Shown in pieces: positions 22,684 to 34,680 of a DNA stretch of 64,000 nucleotides. Position 1 is the first letter of the stretch, and the number at the start of each line of letters is the position of its first letter. Source of the DNA: Lepidostoma basale (taxonomy: Eukaryota; Arthropoda; Insecta; Trichoptera; Lepidostomatidae); the NCBI GenBank assembly GCA_022606425.2, contig JAHDVF020001334.1, forward strand, positions 62,001 through 126,000, given 5' to 3'. The notes below the pieces were generated by a model. The model was not told the DNA's origin, ran no database searches, and worked only from the letters and a program-made list of their open reading frames with translations. The position numbers and the translations under genes were made by a program.

Positions 22684-23517
22684 CCTGTTAACCGGGCGGT
22701 CACATCTCCAATTATGCAACTTGCAACGAGCGCGCGCTTTTTCATAAAGACGCATTCATGCAAGATATATTCAATTTATAACTTGTACGAGTATAATACA
22801 AAAAATTTCATCCATACTTACAATTAACTAAATGACACCAAAACATATTTTTTTTACTTCTTTGTCTTCATTTTCACTAACCACACAGTTTTGTATAGGG
22901 TATTTTTTTTTATAGAGGTTTGGTTTTTAAACTGGCAACATTGTTTCTACAGACAGAATTTGACAGTTGATTTGTATTTAGTACGTTTTGCCATTTCACC
23001 ACGAAAAGGCTGACGTCAGAACAGCGCTTGCAAATTGTGCAAATTTATTTTGAAAATCATAGTTCGGTTCGCCAAACTTATCGTGCACTATGTCCATTTT
23101 ATAGTTGACATAATCGTCCATCCGAGCAAGTTATTTGGAAGACCATCGATCATTTTCGCACCACTTAAACTCTAGTGGATAATAGGCATCTACAAAGATG
23201 ACAATTGTCGAAAATTGGATTTCACGATTGCGCTTCATTCGAGCTAGCCATGGCGCTCATATGCCCGAAATCATATTTAAACAATAATGGTATAAAATTA
23301 TCTATTAAATAAAGCCAATATCATAGTGAAGTATTATAATGAAAAAAGTTTTAAAATCAAGTCAAAACATGTTTAACTGACTCACAAAAGAGAGCTAAAA
23401 TAAACGTCCCGTCCGTTTCGACGCACCACATGTATTTTGAGAACGTATAAAAAGGTCCTACCCATAGTCATCACTATTTACATTAGACGTGTATATACGT
23501 CCTACTCGGTTAACAGG
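22684..23517. mobile_element. piggyBac-like non-autonomous element with nested transposase remnant
   Basis: TTAA flanks both ends (22680-22683, 23518-23521). The ends CCTGTTAACCG and CGGTTAACAGG are an 11-bp inverted repeat. The interior contains an unrelated transposase remnant at 23036-23168. Confidence 0.7.
23036..23168 (+). pseudogene. mariner/IS630-type transposase fragment
   Basis: One frame reads IVQIYFENHSSVRQTYRALC, a stop, then HNRPSEQVIWKTIDHF, characteristic of the N-terminal helix-turn-helix of an IS630/mariner-type transposase. Internal stops show it is dead. Confidence 0.6.
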
Positions 23518-23849
23518 TTAATTCAGTGTTATAATACAAATATATTTTCAATTTAATCAATTAATATTATATCATACCACTATAGCTTTTGCATCCAAAG
23601 AGAGCATTTCTTTCAAATAATTTAATTTAAATGTAATACTTACATGAAATTTTTATTTTTTATTAAGCTATTTGATACATGCATGTTTTGTGATTTTTGT
23701 ATTTATAACAGTGTCACATATTCAACGACGATATTTTGATTCGGTTTTATTGTTTTTAAGATTACCCTCCTTAGAAAATATAGTAGAAACCAAAGTTATA
23801 CTTTAATAAGTTATTCTATTTTTTTTTCTTACTGGAAAAAACTTACATT

Positions 23850-24232
23850 TATTCAGTTAATCCGAAAACAAAAAATGTTCTCTTTTTATGAATGATGTCC
23901 CGTATAGTTTGATCACCAAAATTATATTGATTCAATAAATATTTAACGGTTGCACCATTTTCAAACTTTTGAATTATTTCAAGTTTTTGTTCAATTGAAA
24001 GTACGACTTGTTTGCGTTTATCCTTATACCATAGACATAGACAGTATACCATAGACACTTTTTCACAGTAAAATAAAATTACGACTTTAGAGCCACAAAC
24101 GTATGTTGGCGGTGGGGCCAATGTGAACTAATGTCGTCGTGACAGATCCATAATAAGTACTGTTGTGAAATATAGTGTCCCGGATAATCCACTTCCCGGT
24201 TAATCCGATCCCGGAAAATCGGGAGTGTACTG
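23850..24232 (-). mobile_element. pogo/Tigger-like fragment with CENP-B-type HTH
   Basis: The minus strand encodes KRKQVVLSIEQKLEIIQKFE then VKYLLNQYNFGDQTIRDI, the CENPB/pogo N-terminal helix-turn-helix. The right end (CCCGGTTAATCCG, then GTGTACTG followed by TA) is a pogo-like terminal repeat. The catalytic region is missing. Confidence 0.7.
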
Positions 24233-26079
24233 TATTTGTATATGTATTTTATTTACACTATTTTCTATGACTGAATAAATCTCTTAATTTTTAAGTACGA
24301 GTAATTTCAAAATAAATTATATATTTAAATAATGTACACTTAGCTTAACGCTGACTATAAAAATCTGTAAATAATTTTTGTATGTGAATGTTCAATTTAA
24401 AAAAAAAAACTAAAAATATTCTATTTATTTGAATTGATCTCTGTGCAATATTAATATTTATAATAAAAAGATAAAAAAATATCAAATGTTTGGAATATAT
24501 TCTTTAAATTTTTACTCCACAATTTACTATGTGAATTATTTGATCATCGTTCTTTGTGAAATTGATATATGTAGAATCATTATATTAATTATGACATTTT
24601 AAGTATGTTTTTTGCTATTAGGTGCTGAAAAATGGTAAAATTTTTATACTAACATTAACTTATGCACAACACTAAAAGTTTTATCAGTTTGAATTAATGT
24701 GGTGATACAAAATGTCTTTAATTTAATTATTTTTATTATAAACTATATGATTTAATTATTATTTAAAATGAGCTTCCATCAAAAAGATTTCTGTAAAATC
24801 ATTAGATTATCTCAAAATGTCTATCAATTTTTTTATAGTTGCTTTATATACAATACAGTAAAAGTTTGTTAATTCGAACAACAATATTTCGTAATTCGAA
24901 ATTTTCATAATTTGCTCAGTCCAAAAGTTGACTTTTCATAGTAAATTCTACCGCTAATTCGAAATATGTGAAAAAATAAATCTTCAATTCTTACAAGACG
25001 ACAGGGTTGGCACATAACTTATTGTTATAAATGAAATCAAACACGTCACATATGAGTATGAATTTCAACTAACAGGGAATCTGTAATTCCCGAAAAAAAA
25101 TATATCTAGAGTGTAAGTGTATGACGAGTGTCAACCCTGCATAGCGACGCATTTTGCTTGACCAATGAAACATTTTTTTAAATCAAAGTAATATCGATAA
25201 TTCTTGACATACGTCACATCTTATTATTTCAACATGGTGGCAAGAGATGTAACTATACATTTAAATTATTACATTATTTAAAACAGACAAACTTGGATAG
25301 ATATTAAGTGTTAAAGTACCGCGTCTATAGACTTGAATTTTGTATGGCCGGCCCCCCGTGCATGGAATTATAGACCGTCTATAGACGGTTGCGGCATAGA
25401 ACCAGTTAAAACTTATTTAATTAATTAAACAGGAGAGTGCCTGAAAATTTAGATTATTTTTTATCTTTACAACGGACATTCCATCAATTGTTCGAATCAA
25501 ACAATATTTTTCATTAAGACTTAAAATCTTTATTTTATAATTCAAGATATTGGTTAAAATATTTAAAAATATATATATTATAGTTTTTATTGTTTTATAT
25601 ATATGATAGATATGTGCAGTCCATATAATACAGTCTTATTTCTGTTATTCTTAATGTTAACCATTTAATACTCTTTGTATGATTTGTAACTTCTACGAGT
25701 AAAGATTTCTTTAGTTCCTAATAGTAAGACATCTTAATAACCAAATATTTTAGAATTTTATTTATATTGTCCTATATTTATATAAAAAAATGATTAATTT
25801 GTGTTTTTGTGTGCTTAAAAATTGATTGAATATTTTAAACTTATTGACCACTTGTTTTTATTGTTTATATAGACATTTTGAAATCATACGAACATATACT
25901 ATTTTGCATTGTTTTATTGTGAATTTATTTAAATTATAAACGTATTGCTCATTTTGGATTCATCTTAAAAGTTTGTTGAAAGGAAACATCTTTCTTTTTT
26001 CGCATTTTCAATTCTAGGGATTGGTTTGCAGCAAAGTCTTAGACTTCGTTCTCTACTGCATTCGGTATTTTGCAGCCCT
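24233..26079. other. Intergenic AT-rich DNA with repeat scraps
   Basis: 24738-24812 is the tail of the ACCGGT foldback family (AAATGAGCTTCCATCAAAAA). 24856-24990 begins CAGTAAAAGTTTGTTAATTC, a single pogo-like end. 25317-25400 contains short inverted GTCTATAGAC strings. No gene seen. Confidence 0.5.
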
Positions 26080-26590
26080 CTTCAGCTCAATATATGAGAC
26101 ACAGTTTATGTCCTTGCACACCTGTTTCAGATACTTCCGTCAGGGGCTTCTTCTTTTTCCTAGTCTTGTCCCTTTTACTTGGAGTCGGCTCTTCTTGTTT
26201 GGCGTCTCCAGGACTGTTTGTCCTGATTGGCATCTGGTGGATCGATGTCTTTTGAGAGTCCTTTGAATAAATCCCATCCATGTCAGCTTGGGCCTACCAC
26301 GTCTCCTGGGTGGCTGGTCCATTTCCATTTCCCTCCTTGTAACATGGTCAGCTGGGTCGGCGCATGACGTGGCCGTACCATCTGAGACAGTTCTCCTCAA
26401 GTTTATCCGAGATTGGCCTCACTCTAAAATTTCTCTGGATGTGTATGTTTCTGATATGGTCGAGCAACGAACCCCAGCATCCTCATTTCGGTGCTATGCG
26501 GTTTATCCTGTTATATTTCCGTCGGGGGTGCCTCCTATAAATTGCCCCCTCAACCGTCCACTCTAATATGTCCTGCGCATAATGTGACTG
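26080..26590 (-). mobile_element. Non-LTR retrotransposon C-terminal remnant
   Basis: Minus strand reads ADHVTRREMEMDQPPRRRGR then PKLTWMGFIQRTLKRH, the basic GRPKxxW tail of a reverse-transcriptase polyprotein, different from the GTTA-tailed family. Frames are broken and the segment is GC-richer than its flanks. Confidence 0.6.
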
Positions 26591-26918
26591 ATCCATTAGG
26601 CTTGCCTCTTTTGCTTCCTCTTTCAATTCTACTGAGAACCTAGTCAGGTGATGTGGTCTCTCCAGGAAATTCCTAATATTCTTTTGTAACATTCTCATTG
26701 TTTGACTCGAAAATCTTAGATTTTTTATTGCAAGGAAAATTTTAAAAATAAAAATAAAATTTAAGTAAGTTTAAATAATAAATACTGTTCGAACCTTTTA
26801 ACAATATTGAATCATTAAACTTCCTATTCTAGCAACATTTTATATAGGTACCAGAAGATGGCAGGGAGCCGCCGAATCTGGTCAAAGACACAGACATTAG
26901 TGAATTTGAACTAAATAT

Positions 26919-27188
26919 CTTCTTCCTCTTCTTTCTTCTTGTCCTGTCACACCTCCGTGTTGCATAGGGCCTCAAGGAACCTTCTCCACCCGACTCTTTC
27001 GCATTCCTGATGCCTAACATCATCCCAAGTGAGGCCTGCTGCTTTAACCTCGTCCTGCAGGGCTCTTCTCCAGTTGGCTCTAGGTCTGCCTCGCTTTCTC
27101 TTTCCCCCCATAGGGGACCAGTCTAGTGCTCCCTGAGCGATGCAGGCTGGGTTCCGTCTCAGAGTGTGACCGATCCACTAAAACACAC
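26919..27188 (-). mobile_element. Non-LTR 3' fragment with 13-bp target duplication
   Basis: Flanked by TTGAACTAAATAT at 26906-26918 and 27189-27201. The minus strand shares the protein and DNA of the 3' part of the 37636-38396 copy (RFLEALCNTEV region). A clean 5' truncation. Confidence 0.8.
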
Positions 27189-27201
27189 TTGAACTAAATA
27201 T

Positions 27202-28546
27202 ACATTTTAAAAAGATTTTTTTTAAATTTGTTTATTTTCATTATTTAAAAAATAAATATAAACATATTAATCATCTTGTAAATAACACAATAATAATCTT
27301 ATAATAGATGCAAGTGCCTGAATCTGCATATTTATAACGTATTAGAATAACATTTTTCAACTGGTATAAAAAGTAAGAATTTTTGTGGGTGCTAATAATT
27401 TTTCTTTCACAATTACGTATTTTTACATACACAAATAATTACTTTTGTAAATATGTTTTTATTTTTGCTCAAATCTAAAATGAAATTTTATTTACTACTT
27501 ATACGAGTATAAGATTAGAAAAATAAATAATTGCTAGGACACGAATGCATGTTGTAATTTTATTTCATGATAAGACAATTTCGAAGTTAGATTAGGTTTG
27601 AATCACAAAAGTAATCAAGTGAACCGTGAATTTCTGTCTGTGGTTTTTTAATATCTGTGTGTACTTTTTTGTTTTACTAAGATCCGTTCGATTTCATGCG
27701 ATAAAATAAAATAAATCCCAGACTCCAAATAACAATTAATTTTACCTATAAAATATATATAATAATTGTAAAGAAAATCTGTTTTGCATAAGTTTATTAT
27801 GTTTTCAGAGTTTTATTGTAAATCCAAACAAAATAATTTCTTTATACTATTTCCTAAGTGTGTGTAGTTCTTTATTCACCCATTATATTATATAATTTAC
27901 ACCTTTGATTTGAATAAATTTTTGGAGAAATACACATAAATTTTTTGTTAAAATAAATAGTACTTTTATAATAATCAAACCACAAGAAATTAACCTTAGT
28001 ATGTACCTGTATATCAGAATGATATAAGTGATAATGAGAATTTTTGTCCACAAAATTGTTTAAAATTCTAATAAATATTTTGTAAATGTAGTAACAAAAA
28101 AAAAAACAATGATCTTCCATATTAATTTTTATTTATTTATTTTGTAGATGAATTTCACTTTGCATATAAAATGTCATAATTTTTTGCTGAATAACAACTA
28201 TTTAAAAGTGAATGCAGTGTTATTATTTTTTTTAGCATGTCCACTTCTGTTGTCAGGAATGTGAGTTTTTCAAAATGTGTCCTTTGATTTATTGAATTTT
28301 ATAAATTTATATGTAGAAAATATATTTATGATATTACTGATATTTTGTTTTTATTAATGTAACCTCAAAATTTAGTGTTGATTTTAAGTGGTGGTTGGTG
28401 GTTATTTAAAAAATAATTAAGGAGATTTTTTAAAATACTTTTTTACATTTTTGGTTCCCAACTTTTTTGAGCTTATCACCACATTTTCATATTTCATGTA
28501 AACCTGCTTTTTAATCTGTATTTCCTAGTAATTTACTAATTCTTCT
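27202..28546. other. AT-rich, nothing recognised
   Basis: No coding, RNA or repeat boundary that I can support. Confidence 0.5.
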
Positions 28547-29690
28547 ACTTCTTTTAATTGGCGCCACATACAGTGTTCTTTAACCATACAGGGTGATAAA
28601 CCCTGCGATAATTCCTCCTCCTATCTTCGTTCTTTGTTTCCTCATTACTGAGGGTCGTGATTTATGGAGTTGCCTGTGGCTAAAACAAAACCCCTCCAAT
28701 CCCACTGTTCTCCGCAGCCCTCATCGCCAAGTAGAGGTCTCCTCCAGTCATCTCCTTAACCCCCTTACTACTCCTTTGTCGAATGCCAGCCGACATTGCC
28801 ATATGTACGCTACAACTCAGTTGTCGGCTGGCGGCCGACAAGATAAGACTTGCGCGCGCAGTGTATTTTCGCGCGCAAAACTTGACTTTCTTGTGATTAT
28901 TCATTAAAAAAACATTTAATTTCACGTTTTAATAAGATTTTGACTGTTTTCCGTTTTTATTTTACTATAAAATAATCCTTGCAAATTCACATAACCTAAA
29001 ATGGCGGGAACTTCGCGTGATACGTCATGAAGAGGAGCGATTAGAGTACAAGCCCCACTTCATTGTGAAACTGGACTAAGGTTCTAAATACTGTATTGTG
29101 TGCAGTAACAGAAAGATTCCAGGGGAAGACGGGAAACAGTGTGGTTTTGTGAGACCTGTTCCAGAGAACCTGGTCTCCATCCTGGAGATTGTTTTAAAAA
29201 GTACCATACTATGCAAAACTATAAGAAGTCAATATTGTTTTTTGTAAATTGTTTTTTATTTGAAGAATAAATCATTACAAATGAATTTTTAACGATTTTT
29301 TTTGTAAATACCTATGAATAAAAATATATTTAGACATTATTTAAATTAGAGTTGGCTGACAAACAAAATCGAAAAATAATGGAATGGTAAGGGTTAATCT
29401 GGTCACACCACCGCGCAGTAGATCTGCCTCTACTTTTTTGCCTGGAATACTTCTAGTGACAATACTTTTTTCCAGGTTACCCAGCTCTAAACTCAATACT
29501 CGTCAACTGTATATTACAGATAATCTTCCTGTTATTTTGAGCTCATTAAGGACTGAGTCGTTCGTCCATTTTGTAGTGCATGGTATCCTCAGTATGCGAC
29601 GCTAACACCAAATATCAAAGGTGTCAATCCTGGTGCAGTCACGGGATTTCATTGTCCCTCCTATATCCACACATAGTAATCTACTGTAAT
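28547..29690 (-). mobile_element. Non-LTR remnant interrupted by a piggyBac-like element
   Basis: Minus-strand pieces at 28547-28755 (VKEMTGGDLYLAMRAAENS) and from 29398 on (containing RRGGVTR and CRQKSR) look like the two halves of a decayed non-LTR C-terminal region, separated exactly by the TTAA-bounded insert at 28760-29393. The join is inferred from position and composition. Confidence 0.4.
28760..29393 (+). mobile_element. piggyBac-derived element with transposase C-terminal remnant
   Basis: TTAA at 28756-28759 and 29394-29397. The ends CCCCCTTACTACTCC and GGAATGGTAAGGG are inverted repeats. Plus strand 29085-29215 reads YCIVCSNRKIPGEDGKQ, like the Cys-rich C-terminal domain of piggyBac transposases, but lacks several ligands and the catalytic region. 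Confidence 0.72.
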
Positions 29691-29906
29691 GATGTCAGTA
29701 CCAAGTTGTGGAAGTTGTTGCAAAAAAATGCGTTTTTTTCTAGGTCAGAAGCTATAACCATTGCAGCACCATCAAGAACTTTAATGAAATAATTTAAATT
29801 TGCTTTTAAACAAATTCTAAATTGTTCTTACTTATGTCAAAAAAAATACTCTTATAGTCTATACATTCATGTAAATCTGTATTTTTATTTAGTTTTTCAT
29901 ATTGCC

Positions 29907-29939
29907 CTGATGAAGCTTGGGTACAAGCAAAACTAGTTA
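29907..29939 (+). ncRNA. Hammerhead-like motif (ACTAGT type), G12 mutated
   Basis: CTGATGA, extra A, stem GCTT/AAGC around GGGTAC, then AAA in place of GAA, the palindrome ACTAGT, and T at the cleavage position. The G12 to A change should inactivate it. Confidence 0.45.
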
Positions 29940-29984
29940 GCGTAATTATAATTCCGTGGCTAATATAGAAAGCGTTGTATTATT

Positions 29985-30110
29985 TATGTAAAACTCCATA
30001 TTAAATAATTAATATGAATGAAAACGTCGGTCTTCTAGGAGTTTTATTATATTTTAGATGGAATGACACGTTTCACCCTTCTAAGGCATCATCAGGTAGG
30101 TAATGTTAAG
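29985..30110 (-). repeat. GAATGACATGTTT-family repeat with hammerhead-like core
   Basis: AAAACTCCATATTAAATAAT, AATGAAAACGTCGGTCTTCT and GGAATGACACG are shared with 2085, 19440, 36835 and 61965. The minus strand carries CTGATGA, T, GCCTT-AGA-AGGGT, GAA, ACGTGT, C at 30065-30096, the best-preserved core of this family. Confidence 0.6.
30065..30096 (-). ncRNA. Hammerhead-like motif (ACGTGT/ACATGT type)
   Basis: CTGATGA, one extra T, a stem II with two wobble pairs (GCCTT/AGGGT), GAA, ACGTGT (one change from the palindrome ACATGT or ACACGTGT), and C. Complete core but a weak stem. Confidence 0.45.
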
Positions 30111-30294
30111 GTAATAAAAACATTTTTGTTCACACATTATTTTTTATTTTCGTGTCTGTAAAATTCCATAATAACAAACAATATCTTCAGAAATATTGGA
30201 AGTAATATGTAACAAAAATCAGTTATAATCACACCATTCAAAGTTTTAGTGCAAACAAAATGAATAAGTCAGCATCGTGTAATATAGACTTTTG

Positions 30295-30700
30295 ACTAAC
30301 CATCACGCCGCTTCTCTGGATGGACTGCCATTCTGCTCTATCCTGACATACCTCTCGAGCTTCCTCTACATTCATATATTGTAACATGTACGCTCGTGAT
30401 TTTTTTGACTTCGAATTTGGCTGCCTTTTAGTATTTGATTAATGTGGTAATGCCACGCTTTCCTTGGTCTTCCACGGCTTCTCTTTCTACTCACACTGTT
30501 TGTATACAACATTTGAATAATTTTTTTCTCGTCCATTTGTTTCATATATCCAAACCATCTCAGGGATATTTTATAATTTTAATTATAATGCAATCATCTG
30601 CCTTAAATTTCTTCCTTATTTTGTCGTTCGGTATTCATTTATTTTGTTCCCACCACCAACCCTTCTTTCAATGTCTTTCTCTTGTCTGATATTTGTGTAT
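30295..30700 (-). mobile_element. Decayed RTE-like fragment
   Basis: Minus strand; begins at ACTAACCATCACGCCG and keeps recognisable ATCCTGACATACCTCTC and CCAAACCATCTCAGGG. Many indels. Confidence 0.75.
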
Positions 30701-32280
30701 GAATAATATATGCTTTTTAATTATTGCGTTAAAAATAACTAGATTGTGTGACTTTATTTATTTTGTTTGCATTTTTAAAACTTATTAAATTAAAAGTTGT
30801 TTTACGATGCAGTCTCTTAGGTTTTATAACTAGCTTACATACATAGATATATTAAAATAAAATGTAGACATAAGCAGAGGAGTGACAGAAAAAAAAAACA
30901 AGTTGAAAAGTATTTCCAAAAACTTGTTTTTAAAAAATTCTCAACTGCAATTTTTTTTTAGATTTTACATGCTCTAATGAAAAAATATTGGGTTAATTGG
31001 CACTTGATACTTAAATGATTCTCTTTAAAGTAAAGATTTTTCAACGTTTTGGAGGATTTAAATATAAAATTAAACTTTTTCCAGAATTTGAAGATCAACA
31101 ATCAGTGTTAATAATTACTAAACATACAATAATCTATGGTTTTGTTAGATTGTCTATGGAACAATAATTTCATGCAACTAATGTGTTGGTATTATGTACG
31201 AATATTAACTTAATTAATCATCAAAAATAAATATAAACACAGTTTATATATATATTATTTTATGCATATTCTAGAGTTTAGTTCAAAATTAGTAAAATAA
31301 AATGGCATTTTCCCAATTAAATAATGGTAAAATAAAAAACAAAACTAGTTAATGTCACATAGAAATAAATGACATAAAACCAACTTAAACATAATTTTAT
31401 GAATGAACTGTTTTTCTTTATTCAATGCCATCAAAATTAAAATAAATATAATCATTATATATTTGTTAAGTATTTCATCTAGTCAACTTTCGGTCACATT
31501 TTAAATAGTTAGAAATGAAAACTAATCCAGTGTCTTGTGTTTTATCGTGGGGTAAAAATATCTTAATTCTACAAGGTTCATATTGCTTAATCATTACGTG
31601 TTTGATACCTGTATGTACATATTTCTAAAAGTTATCTACTTTTAAAATTCCATGCGCTTTGCAGTATTCATCTAAACCAAAACACAAAATCATTTCATTA
31701 CATGTGAAGTACAGACATTTGATTATTTTATCACTACTGAATGTGCTCGTACCGAGAAGAGGCTGTGTAATATACATATTTACAGATGTTAAGACCTTTG
31801 CGAGTGCAAAACTAATTGACTTTATCATAATATCAATTTGGATACAATCAGTGCTTGGGATTGGTGTTCGAATATGTTAGATGAGTCAGGAATTATCTCA
31901 TAAGTAAAGATTCACTAAAACAATTGGAAAGAATTATTTGTTTGTATATGGGACGCAATACACAGGTAGCCGTCCACTTACGACCACAATTCTTTCAATA
32001 AATAGGTCGTGTAAGTTGTCTTATGCAATTTCAGTACATATGTAAATTATAGAGCATGACGATATTACGAGATCTTTTTCTATGTTCTTGTTATTATCAG
32101 TGTATCACCACTGTTATTTATTGTTTCTTATTATTATTATTTTCGAGTTCATATCATAATTAGCGTTCTTGATATTTGGATCTTTATGTGATGTTTTGAT
32201 TTTAATTTTACATTTCTTTGGTTAAATAAAAAAAAATATTACTGTTAAAATTTAAAACACTGTTATAATATCACAATTTC
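30701..32280. other. AT-rich, nothing recognised
   Basis: Two overlapping antisense open frames at 31625-31880 are not supported by any motif. No repeat boundary seen. Confidence 0.5.
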
Positions 32281-32303
32281 TTTTAATTCACTGAGAGTGT
32301 CGC

Positions 32304-32340
32304 GATAGCTGTTTCGCCCAGCGATGTTGGCATCTTCAGG
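32304..32340 (-). ncRNA. Hammerhead-like motif, left of divergent pair
   Basis: Minus strand: CTGAAGA, T, a weakened stem II (GCC ... GGC, mismatched inside), GAA, ACAGCTAT, C. Slightly decayed. Confidence 0.4.
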
Positions 32341-32388
32341 TGTTACAATAAACTCATTGTTTCCTGATGATGCCATTTAAAGCCATTC

Positions 32389-32424
32389 CTGATGATGCCA
32401 AAATTGGTTGGCGAAACAGCTGTC
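32389..32424 (+). ncRNA. Hammerhead-like motif, right of divergent pair (ACAGCTGT type)
   Basis: CTGATGA at 32389-32395, extra T, stem II GCCAA/TTGGC with a 6-nt loop, GAA at 32413-32415, ACAGCTGT at 32416-32423, C at 32424. All core positions are intact apart from the extra T. Confidence 0.6.
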
Positions 32425-32685
32425 ACGACACTCAGTGAATAAAGTGAGTAAGTGAATAATGTTGAAGTATCATAGTGTTTCGGCCAAAACAATGGACTAT
32501 TTAAAAAAAAAAATGCTATAGTAAACTTGGTGAAATATTAAATTGATTATATATGAAAGTATAAATTATATGTGCTTGTTATACAATTTTTTAAGGCGTA
32601 TTGGCAAATTGACATTTTATTTGAGTAGAAATCATCTCTGAAGGGCTTAAAAATGCATATAATACATAGACAACACATGCTAATA

Positions 32686-33971
32686 TTAGGTCCTTACATA
32701 TGAAATTGGCGTTTTGTATGGGAGGAACAAAAAGTTGATTTTTTTAAAATATAATATATTTATTTAATCAAAGTATGTACCATTGCTATCTATGCACTTT
32801 TGCCATCTCATAGGTAGTTCATCGATCCCTTTACTAAAAAACCATTCGGACGGGAATCAATAAAATCTTTGAAGTCGGTTTGGACTGCCCCATCGGAGTT
32901 GAATTTTTTCCCTTGCAAGAAGTTATCCAAATTTCGAAAAAAATAGTAATCTGTTGGGGCAAGGTCCGGAGAGTACGGTGGATGTCTTAGACATTCCAAT
33001 TGAAGCTCTTCTAATTTGGTAGCCGTCTGTTGTGCAGTGTGTGGTCTAGCGTTATCATGAAGCAGCAGTGGCCTAGAGCGATTAACCAGCCTCGGTTGTT
33101 TAGCAGCTAGCTTTTCCATCATGGTTTGCAGTTGCTGACAATAGACAACTGCCGTAATCGTCTGGCCAGATTTAAGAAGGCTGTAGTGAACGACACCAGC
33201 ACTAGTCCACCAAACGCTCACAAGTAACTTTTTTGGAGTCAATTTTCGTTTGGGGCATGGTTTGGCTGGTTCGGCAGGGTTCAGCTATTGCGGTGAGCGC
33301 TTCCGATTATCATACAGGATCCACTTTTCATCACAGGTAATGATTCGATTAAAAATCCCTTCATTATTGTGCCGGTTGAGTAATGCAACGCAGCAGTCGA
33401 CGCGCGTTTGTTAATTTGCTTCACTCAATTCGTGAGGTACCCACCATTCAAGCTTTTTCACCTTCCCAATTTGCTTCAAGTGGATTAAAACAGTTTTATC
33501 ACTAACACCGCAGCCTGCAGCTAACTCGGACATAATTTGCGATGGATCCGCTTCCACAATAGCCTTCAATTCTTCATTATCAACTTTGGTCTCCGGCCGT
33601 CCACGGGGCTTGTTATGCAGGTCGAAATTTCCAGAACGAAAACGTTGGAACCAAAAACGCACTGTGTTTTCTTTTGCGGCACCGTCGCCATACACATCAT
33701 TAATCCTTTGAGCTGTTTCTGCAGTACTGGTGCCACGGTGGAACTCGTACTCGTAAATAACGCGATATTTCAAGTTTTCCGTTTTGTAAACTGAGTGACG
33801 CAAAGAAAAAAAACAATTGAGGAAAAAACAAATGAATTATAATTTTCGAAACACAAATACTTGAGTAAATAGCTGTATAAATTTGAATTTGGAATTCCTA
33901 ACCAAAGAGAAGATATTTGAGATCAAAGTTGCCAGTACGGCAAAACGCCAATTTCATATGTAAGGACCTAA
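32686..33971 (-). mobile_element. mariner transposon, near full length
   Basis: The element is 1286 bp with perfect 31-bp terminal inverted repeats (32686-32716 and 33941-33971, beginning TTAGGTCCTTACATATGAAA), flanked by TA at 32684-32685 and 33972-33973. It carries one transposase frame on the minus strand (see 32764-33803). Confidence 0.95.
32764..33803 (-). pseudogene. mariner transposase, disrupted
   Basis: A cut-and-paste transposase of the Tc1/mariner superfamily. It has an N-terminal helix-turn-helix region (HRGTSTAETAQRIND, VRFWFQRFRSGNFD), then the catalytic triad: TCDEKW, LLHDNARPH and YSPDLAPTDYYFF, with 34 residues between the second and third Asp (DD34D). Three lesions are visible: an in-frame TAA at 33411-33413, a TAG at 33285-33287 where Trp would be expected, and a one-base loss in the A-run at 32836-32841 that shifts the last residues out of frame (PMRWQKCID continues in another frame to TAA at 32764-32766). 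Total length, about 346 codons, is normal for mariner. It is inactive as it stands but the copy is young. It would fit a mariner-subfamily comparison that I cannot run. Confidence 0.93.
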
Positions 33972-34254
33972 TATTAACCGTGATGTTAGTAATACCAATA
34001 TATTGCATGTGCCACATTTAGCTTAGGTGGACAACCGATCGTGGATTGTGGTCGTAGTGTCGTAAGTCACACAGTTCATAAGTCTACGATTACCTGTCTA
34101 TTAAAAACATAAGATAAGTATTCCCAATATTATGTCTGGCATGAATTCAAAGACATACATTTTAATCTTATAGTGTGTTATAAAGAAGTCTGTTATTTTA
34201 GTTTTTGTTCATAAATATGCATTTAAGCTACTGTACTATAAATTTGATATAATT

Positions 34255-34680
34255 TGATCATCCAGTACTGAGATATGGAGCAGAAACGCTAACCCTCACC
34301 AGGTCGACCATAAGGAGAATCCGTGTAGCACAGAGGAAACGCGAAAGAGCCATGTTACATGTAAGACTCTCAGACCGGATACGTAATACCGAAATATGTA
34401 GAAGGTCAAGAGTAACATATGTCGTCGAAAGGGTGGCTTAGCTTAAATAGTCATTTGCGGGACGTATTGCCAGATTGGTAGACGATAAATGGACCAGAAG
34501 GGTGGTGGAGTAGAGACCCCAAGAAGATAAAAGAAACAGAGGGAGACCCCTCACACGATGGTCCGAAGACATTTGAATAATTTCTGGCGATTGGATGCGA
34601 AAGGCACAAGACAGTAATACGTGAAGTATGGGGGAGGCCCATGTCCAGCAGTGGACGACAGCGGCTGTGTAAGTAAGTAT
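34255..34680 (+). mobile_element. Non-LTR retrotransposon C-terminal remnant
   Basis: Reads LRYGAETLTLTRSTIRRIRV then AQRKRERAMLHVRLSDRIRN, stops, RNRGRPLTRWSEDI and AHVQQWTTAA. This is the classic RT C-terminal series, broken by several stops. It resembles the 50316-50836 family. Confidence 0.75.

Larger units (their letters stand above)
32290..32500. repeat. Foldback repeat with two divergent ACAGCTGT motifs
   Basis: Left arm CACTGAGAGTGTCGCGATAG and right arm ACAGCTGTCACGACACTCAG are inverted copies. A short internal duplication (CCTGATGATGCCA, twice) lies between. The flank CGGCCAAAACAATGGACTAT matches, inverted, the flank of the 3278 motif. Confidence 0.7.

Noticed and set aside
31625..31880. 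Overlapping sense and antisense open frames of about 70 codons
   Set aside because: No recognisable motif, no splice sites in phase, no repeat or gene context.
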